8,458 nt of DNA, from positions 1 through 8,458 of the forward strand of contig QNBL01000105.1 of assembly GCA_003641695.1 (NCBI GenBank), read 5' to 3'. The notes beneath the pieces are model-generated. The model did no database searches and had not been told where the DNA came from. It was given only the letters and a program-made list of their open reading frames with translations. This DNA comes from Spirochaetota bacterium. Lineage in GTDB: Bacteria > Spirochaetota > Spirochaetia > B11-G9. Position 1 is the first letter of the stretch; every line of letters starts with the position of its first letter. The translations under genes and the position numbers were made by a program. This document shows positions 5,126 through 8,458 of this stretch, piece after piece.

Positions 5126-6364
5126 ATGTCAAATTTAGTTAAATACTTCAGTCTGAAAGAGATAAAAAAATCACTGGTCATAACCCTGTGGTTCATGGTC
5201 CTCACCTTCCCGATAATGGTTATAAAGGTAAACACCATTGAAAATACAGTTATTTGGAGATGGGGATATCTTGCGATTATAGCAATAGGAAGCTTTATTC
5301 TCTCTACTCTCTGGCGTTACATGATGGAGAGAAAAAGTCTCCAGGCAGGAAAAGAATCGAAGATTTCGCTGCAGCAGAAGCTGCGGGAAATGGGAGAAAA
5401 AAACCCCAGATTGAAAAGAGGAGCCCTGGCGGCAGTGGTAGTTTTGGTAGTTGCTTATCCTTTTGCAACCTCCATGTATCAGACGGGCATTATGACTACA
5501 GCTCTTATGTACGTTGTTCTCGGTCTCGGTCTTAACATAGTTGTCGGGTTGGGCGGTCTTTTACATCTCGGCTATGCAGCTTTTTATGCAGTCGGAGCCT
5601 ATACCTATGCACTGCTGCATGTTCATTTCGGTATTGGTTTCTGGGTCAGTCTGCCTATTGGTGCGGGACTTGCCACTATTCTGGGCATTCTTCTTGCAAT
5701 TCCTGTTCTCAGGCTCAGGGGAGACTATCTTGCAATTGTAACCCTTGGTTTCGGCGAGATAGTAAGAATTATTCTGGAAAACTGGAACGATTTTTCTTAC
5801 GGACCCAGCGGTATTGCAAACATTCCACGGCCTACACTCTTCGGTATTCATTTTAAGTTGCAGCAGGCAACCATATTTATCTACTTTATCATGGTTGCAC
5901 TGGTGGTATTTACCATATTCATTGTACGGCGTCTTGAGAACTCACGGATGGGCAGAACGTGGATAGCCATGAGAGAGGACGAAATTGCAAGTCAGTCCAT
6001 GGGCATTGATATAACAAAAACAAAAGTTACCACCTTTGCCATCGGAGCATTCTGGGCCGGTATGATCGGGGTTGTTTTTGCAGCAAAGACTACCTTTATC
6101 AACCCTGCAAGCTTTACCCTGTGGGAATCGATAATAATTCTGTGTATCGTTGTTATCGGTGGTATGGGTTCCATATTCGGCGTTGTAGTGGGAGCAGGAA
6201 TACTGATACTCTTGCCTGAATATCTGAGGGCTTTCTCACAGTACAGGATGCTTCTCTTTGGAGCAATCCTCGTTCTTATGATGGTATTCAGACCCGGCGG
6301 CATAGTCACAAATGTCCGTAAGGTATACAGAATTGACAAAGAAAAAACAGGGGAGGCTGAGTAA
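5126..6364 (+). CDS. livM: Branched-chain amino acid ABC transporter permease LivM
   Basis: A 412-residue inner-membrane permease, partner of LivH. The first 115 residues are an extension with two or three membrane segments (about 17-35, 46-63 and 99-114) and a charged linker (68-98), comparable to the N-terminal domain of long LivM proteins such as that of E. coli (425 residues). The conserved core starts at about 122, with LGLGLNIVVGLGGLLHLGYAAF (132-153), LRGDYLAIVTLGFGEIVRII (197-216), the cytoplasmic loop GRTWIAMREDEIASQSMGI (276-294) and GGMGSIFG (345-352). The start at 5126 is preferred because AGGGGAGG (5111-5118) lies 7 bases upstream. An ATG at 5099 in the same frame would overlap livH by 14 bases and lacks a ribosome site. 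The stop overlaps the livG start by one base (TAATG), so translation is probably coupled. Confidence 0.95.
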   Translation: MSNLVKYFSLKEIKKSLVITLWFMVLTFPIMVIKVNTIENTVIWRWGYLAIIAIGSFILSTLWRYMMERKSLQAGKESKISLQQKLREMGEKNPRLKRGALAAVVVLVVAYPFATSMYQTGIMTTALMYVVLGLGLNIVVGLGGLLHLGYAAFYAVGAYTYALLHVHFGIGFWVSLPIGAGLATILGILLAIPVLRLRGDYLAIVTLGFGEIVRIILENWNDFSYGPSGIANIPRPTLFGIHFKLQQATIFIYFIMVALVVFTIFIVRRLENSRMGRTWIAMREDEIASQSMGIDITKTKVTTFAIGAFWAGMIGVVFAAKTTFINPASFTLWESIIILCIVVIGGMGSIFGVVVGAGILILLPEYLRAFSQYRMLLFGAILVLMMVFRPGGIVTNVRKVYRIDKEKTGEAE

Positions 6365-7152
6365 TGGTGCCTATACTTGAAACAAAAAACCTCACCATGG
6401 ATTTCGGGGGCTTACGAGCGGTTGACAACATTAACTTCCATATAAACGAGGGGGAAATTGTTGCCCTCATTGGACCGAACGGAGCAGGGAAAACTACCTT
6501 CTTCAACTGTATAACCGGAGTTTACAAACCCACTGGAGGGGATATATTTATTGCTCCCGACGGTACACATTCAGAACGGATAAACGGCCTGAAACCTAAT
6601 ATTGTTACCGAAAAGGGTTTGGCAAGAACCTTTCAGAACATACGCCTTTTTCAGAACATGACAGTTCTTGAAAATGTAATGATAGGGCGTCATTGCAGGC
6701 TCTCAGCCGGTATTCTGGGTGCCATACTCCGTACGAAAGCAACATTGGCGGAAGAAAAAAAGGTTGTTGACGACAGCTATGAAATACTTGAGGAGATCGG
6801 CCTCACCAAATTTGCCAACGAGTTTGCCAAGAATCTTCCCTATGGAGCACAGAGACGCCTGGAAATCGCCCGGGCAATGGCTACTGATCCCTTCCTCCTG
6901 CTCCTTGATGAACCTGCAGCAGGCATGAACCCCCAGGAAACAAAGGAACTGGACGAAATGATCCTGCATATCAGAAAAAACAAGAAGATTTCCATACTCC
7001 TCATTGAGCATGATATGAGCCTTGTAATGAGTGTTTCCGAGAAAATATTTGTTGTAGATTACGGTAAGCTTATTGCCGAAGGTACTCCGGATGAGATTAA
7101 AAAGAATCCGGAGGTCATTAAAGCCTACCTGGGAGATGAAACTGATGCTTAA
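6364..7152 (+). CDS. livG: Branched-chain amino acid ABC transporter ATP-binding protein LivG
   Basis: A 262-residue cytoplasmic ABC ATPase that pairs with LivF to power LivHM. In order: Walker A GPNGAGKTT (37-45), Q-loop Gln91 in ARTFQNIRLFQNMTVLENV, signature LPYGAQRRLEIARA (158-171), Walker B LLLLDEP (178-184), D-loop region GMNPQE (187-192) and switch histidine His215 (IEHDM). The signature reads YGAQR instead of LSGGQ; a YG-x-QR form is normal in LivG and does not suggest inactivity. The C-terminal GKLIAEGTPDEIKKNPEVIK is also typical of the family. GGGGAGG (6350-6356) lies 7 bases before the ATG, which overlaps the livM stop by one base. The 3' end overlaps livF by 8 bases. Confidence 0.96.
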   Translation: MVPILETKNLTMDFGGLRAVDNINFHINEGEIVALIGPNGAGKTTFFNCITGVYKPTGGDIFIAPDGTHSERINGLKPNIVTEKGLARTFQNIRLFQNMTVLENVMIGRHCRLSAGILGAILRTKATLAEEKKVVDDSYEILEEIGLTKFANEFAKNLPYGAQRRLEIARAMATDPFLLLLDEPAAGMNPQETKELDEMILHIRKNKKISILLIEHDMSLVMSVSEKIFVVDYGKLIAEGTPDEIKKNPEVIKAYLGDETDA

Positions 7153-7852
7153 GATTGAAAATATTAAAACATTTTATGGGAATATTCAGGCTCTCCATGA
7201 TGTTTCCATTGAGGTAAAAGAGGGTGAAATTATTACCCTGATCGGTGCCAACGGTGCCGGTAAATCAACAACTCTTATGTCAATTTCAGGCATAGAGCCT
7301 CCAAGATCAGGTAAAATATTTTTTGAGGGAAAAGAGATTACCGGTATGGATCCCGACAAAATTGTCTCTTTAGGAATCATTCAGGTTCCCGAGGGAAGAA
7401 GGATCTTTCCCTTTTTAACAGTCCGGGAGAATCTGGATATGGGTGCTTTTTTGAGAGAAGACAAAGAGGAAATAAAAAGGGATATTGAGTACGTCTTCAA
7501 CCTCTTCCCTATTCTTGCAGAACGGAAAAATCAGGCAGGGGGTACCCTGAGCGGCGGAGAACAGCAGATGCTGGCCATATCCAGAGCTCTTATGGCTAAA
7601 CCGCGGCTGCTGCTCCTTGACGAACCTTCCCTGGGACTTGCCCCGATTATTGTTCAACAGATTATGAGTATTATAAAGAAGGTCAATACCGAAAATAAAA
7701 CAACGATCTTTCTTGTTGAGCAGAATGCAAACCTTGCTTTGAAAATTGCCGATAGGGGATACGTTATGGAAACAGGACGTATTACAATGCAGGACTCTGC
7801 CGCTAATTTAAGGGAAAACGGAGAGGTGCGAAAAGCGTATCTTGGTATTTAA
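7145..7852 (+). CDS. livF: Branched-chain amino acid ABC transporter ATP-binding protein LivF
   Basis: A 235-residue cytoplasmic ABC ATPase, second nucleotide-binding subunit of the Liv importer; E. coli LivF is about the same length. In order: Walker A GANGAGKST (34-42), Q-loop Gln80 in IIQVPEGRRIFPFLTVRENL, canonical signature LSGGEQ (135-140), Walker B LLLLDEP (155-161) and VEQNANLALKIADRGYVMETG (191-211). The switch histidine is replaced by Gln193, as is usual for LivF, so one of the two ATP sites of the LivG-LivF pair may be asymmetric. The ATG at 7145 is chosen over an in-frame ATG at 7073: it gives the family N terminus (MLKIENI) and has GGAG (7132-7135) 9 bases upstream. It overlaps the end of livG by 8 bases. 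It is last in the operon and is followed by a strong terminator. Confidence 0.96.
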   Translation: MLKIENIKTFYGNIQALHDVSIEVKEGEIITLIGANGAGKSTTLMSISGIEPPRSGKIFFEGKEITGMDPDKIVSLGIIQVPEGRRIFPFLTVRENLDMGAFLREDKEEIKRDIEYVFNLFPILAERKNQAGGTLSGGEQQMLAISRALMAKPRLLLLDEPSLGLAPIIVQQIMSIIKKVNTENKTTIFLVEQNANLALKIADRGYVMETGRITMQDSAANLRENGEVRKAYLGI

Positions 7853-7874
7853 ATAATTACTTTTTTACGTTATT

Positions 7875-7909
7875 ATAGGCTGATATCTGTTGGTATCAGC
7901 CTATTTTTT
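7875..7909 (+). terminator. Rho-independent terminator of the liv operon
   Basis: ATAGGCTGATA (7875-7885) and TATCAGCCTAT (7894-7904) pair perfectly over 11 bp around an 8-base loop and run straight into TTTTTT (7904-7909). It lies 22 bases after the livF stop and only 16 bases before the start of the next gene. Confidence 0.92.
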
Positions 7910-7913
7910 GTTT

Positions 7914-7918
7914 GGGAG
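7914..7918 (+). promoter_or_regulatory. Ribosome binding site supporting a TTG start
   Basis: GGGAG lies 7 bases before the TTG at 7926. It decides the start of the last gene, because no ATG is available near the beginning of that frame; an in-frame TTG at 7908 lies upstream of the ribosome site. Confidence 0.7.
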
Positions 7919-7925
7919 CTTTACT

Positions 7926-8458
7926 TTGAATTATAAATTTGATTTCCATGGGGAAGGAGTGTACCGGGTTCAATCTGATCAAAATAACTATCTCGGAATA
8001 GCATCGGGGCTTGAAAGCGGTATTCTCAAAACCATAGACAGGGATTTTTTTACCCGGAAGCCCGGGTATATTCTAAGGGGTAACGAACTAATCCCCTGGG
8101 AGATCGGGGACATTCTCATAAATAGAAATGAGCTTGTTCCTGCTGGAAGATGGATTGCCGGGAAACCTCTGACAGAGACAGCGTATTCCATTGATCTGCT
8201 TTTTAATCTCGTAAAATTTTTTACAGCCTTAAAGAAGAACGGAATTGTACCGCAGATTATTACCCCCTCGGGGATTTATATTACAGATAACAGAGAAATT
8301 CTCCTCTTCCCCCCTGACCTTATGAATCTTGTTGCAAAACATCAGGAAGAAGCGTTCCTGGTAAAAAGAATAGAACCCTTTAGGCATCCTGACCTCGATG
8401 GCGAGAGACAGGTAAGCTTCTTTCTTGGAGTAATTGCCTACAGAACCTTTACCGGTGA
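7926..8458 (+). CDS. Unrecognised protein, N-terminal part; possible pseudokinase-like domain (cut by window end)
   Basis: The frame stays open for 177 codons from the TTG at 7926 to the window end. It has no signal peptide or membrane segment, so the product is probably cytoplasmic. I do not recognise the family with certainty. The order of motifs from residue 84 resembles a protein kinase C-terminal lobe: a helix (LLFNLVKFFTALKKNGIVPQ, 91-110), then TPSGIYIT (113-120) where kinases have K-P-x-N-I-L, then REILLFPPDL (123-132) where DFG would be, then FRHPDLDGERQVSFFLGVIA (152-171) and YRTFTG (172-177), like the A-P-E to L-G-V-x-x-Y-x-x-x-T-G stretch. The HRD, asparagine and DFG residues are all absent (PQI, G, FPP), and residues 1-80 show no glycine loop or clear lysine. 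If related to kinases it would be catalytically dead. It follows the liv terminator closely, but a functional link to amino acid uptake is not shown. That a gene is present: high confidence; kinase relationship: about 0.35. Confidence 0.75.
   Translation, partial: MNYKFDFHGEGVYRVQSDQNNYLGIASGLESGILKTIDRDFFTRKPGYILRGNELIPWEIGDILINRNELVPAGRWIAGKPLTETAYSIDLLFNLVKFFTALKKNGIVPQIITPSGIYITDNREILLFPPDLMNLVAKHQEEAFLVKRIEPFRHPDLDGERQVSFFLGVIAYRTFTG

Noticed and set aside
6837..6851. Non-canonical ABC signature YGAQR in LivG as a sign of inactivation
   Set aside because: A YG-x-QR signature is usual in LivG, and all other ATPase motifs are intact.
7721..7723. Glutamine instead of the switch histidine in LivF as a defect
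   Set aside because: The V-E-Q-N sequence is standard for LivF proteins, including the E. coli one.
7988..8191. 67-codon minus-strand frame within the last gene
   Set aside because: It is antisense to the longer, ribosome-site-supported plus-strand frame and has no recognisable features.

Overview
The window looks like chromosomal DNA from a free-living or host-associated spirochaete of moderate GC (Spirochaeta/Treponema-like). This rests on three traits: the binding-protein signal peptide ends in an A-N-G-S-S-E-S stretch often seen in that group, a heptad-repeat protein with a C-terminal membrane anchor resembles spirochaete Bdr-type repeat proteins, and TTG and GTG starts are used with strong GGAG-type ribosome sites. 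The assignment is an inference and was not tested by any search.

Layout. Positions 1-303 hold no convincing gene: a strong hairpin at 123-154 probably terminates an upstream unit and is followed by operator-like dyads. Positions 304-798 hold the broken remains of a Crp/Fnr-family regulator, with a deletion plus frameshift, an in-frame stop and a second frameshift. Positions 963-1376 encode a small coiled-coil protein built on 21-bp tandem repeats. A GC-rich, palindrome-packed island (about 1377-1497) separates it from a convergent Mrp/ApbC-type iron-sulfur carrier gene on the minus strand (1508-2821), which has the three-domain layout of plastid HCF101.

Divergent from mrp, positions 2992-7852 hold a complete high-affinity branched-chain amino acid ABC importer in the order livJ-livH-livM-livG-livF. 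LivJ captures leucine, isoleucine, valine or a related amino acid in the periplasm. LivH and LivM form the membrane channel, and LivG and LivF hydrolyse ATP. A hairpin with a T-run between livJ and livH should make the binding protein the most abundant product. livH to livF are packed with short gaps or overlaps of 1 to 8 bases. A second strong terminator (7875-7909) closes the operon.

After it, a TTG-started reading frame (7926 to the window end) begins an unrecognised protein. Its visible part resembles the C-terminal lobe of a protein kinase that has lost its catalytic residues. This is the least explained coding sequence here. I did not find a convincing new multi-gene system. The most unusual items are the possible pseudokinase, the GC-rich palindromic island, the tandem-repeat membrane protein and the palindrome at the break point of the regulator pseudogene.
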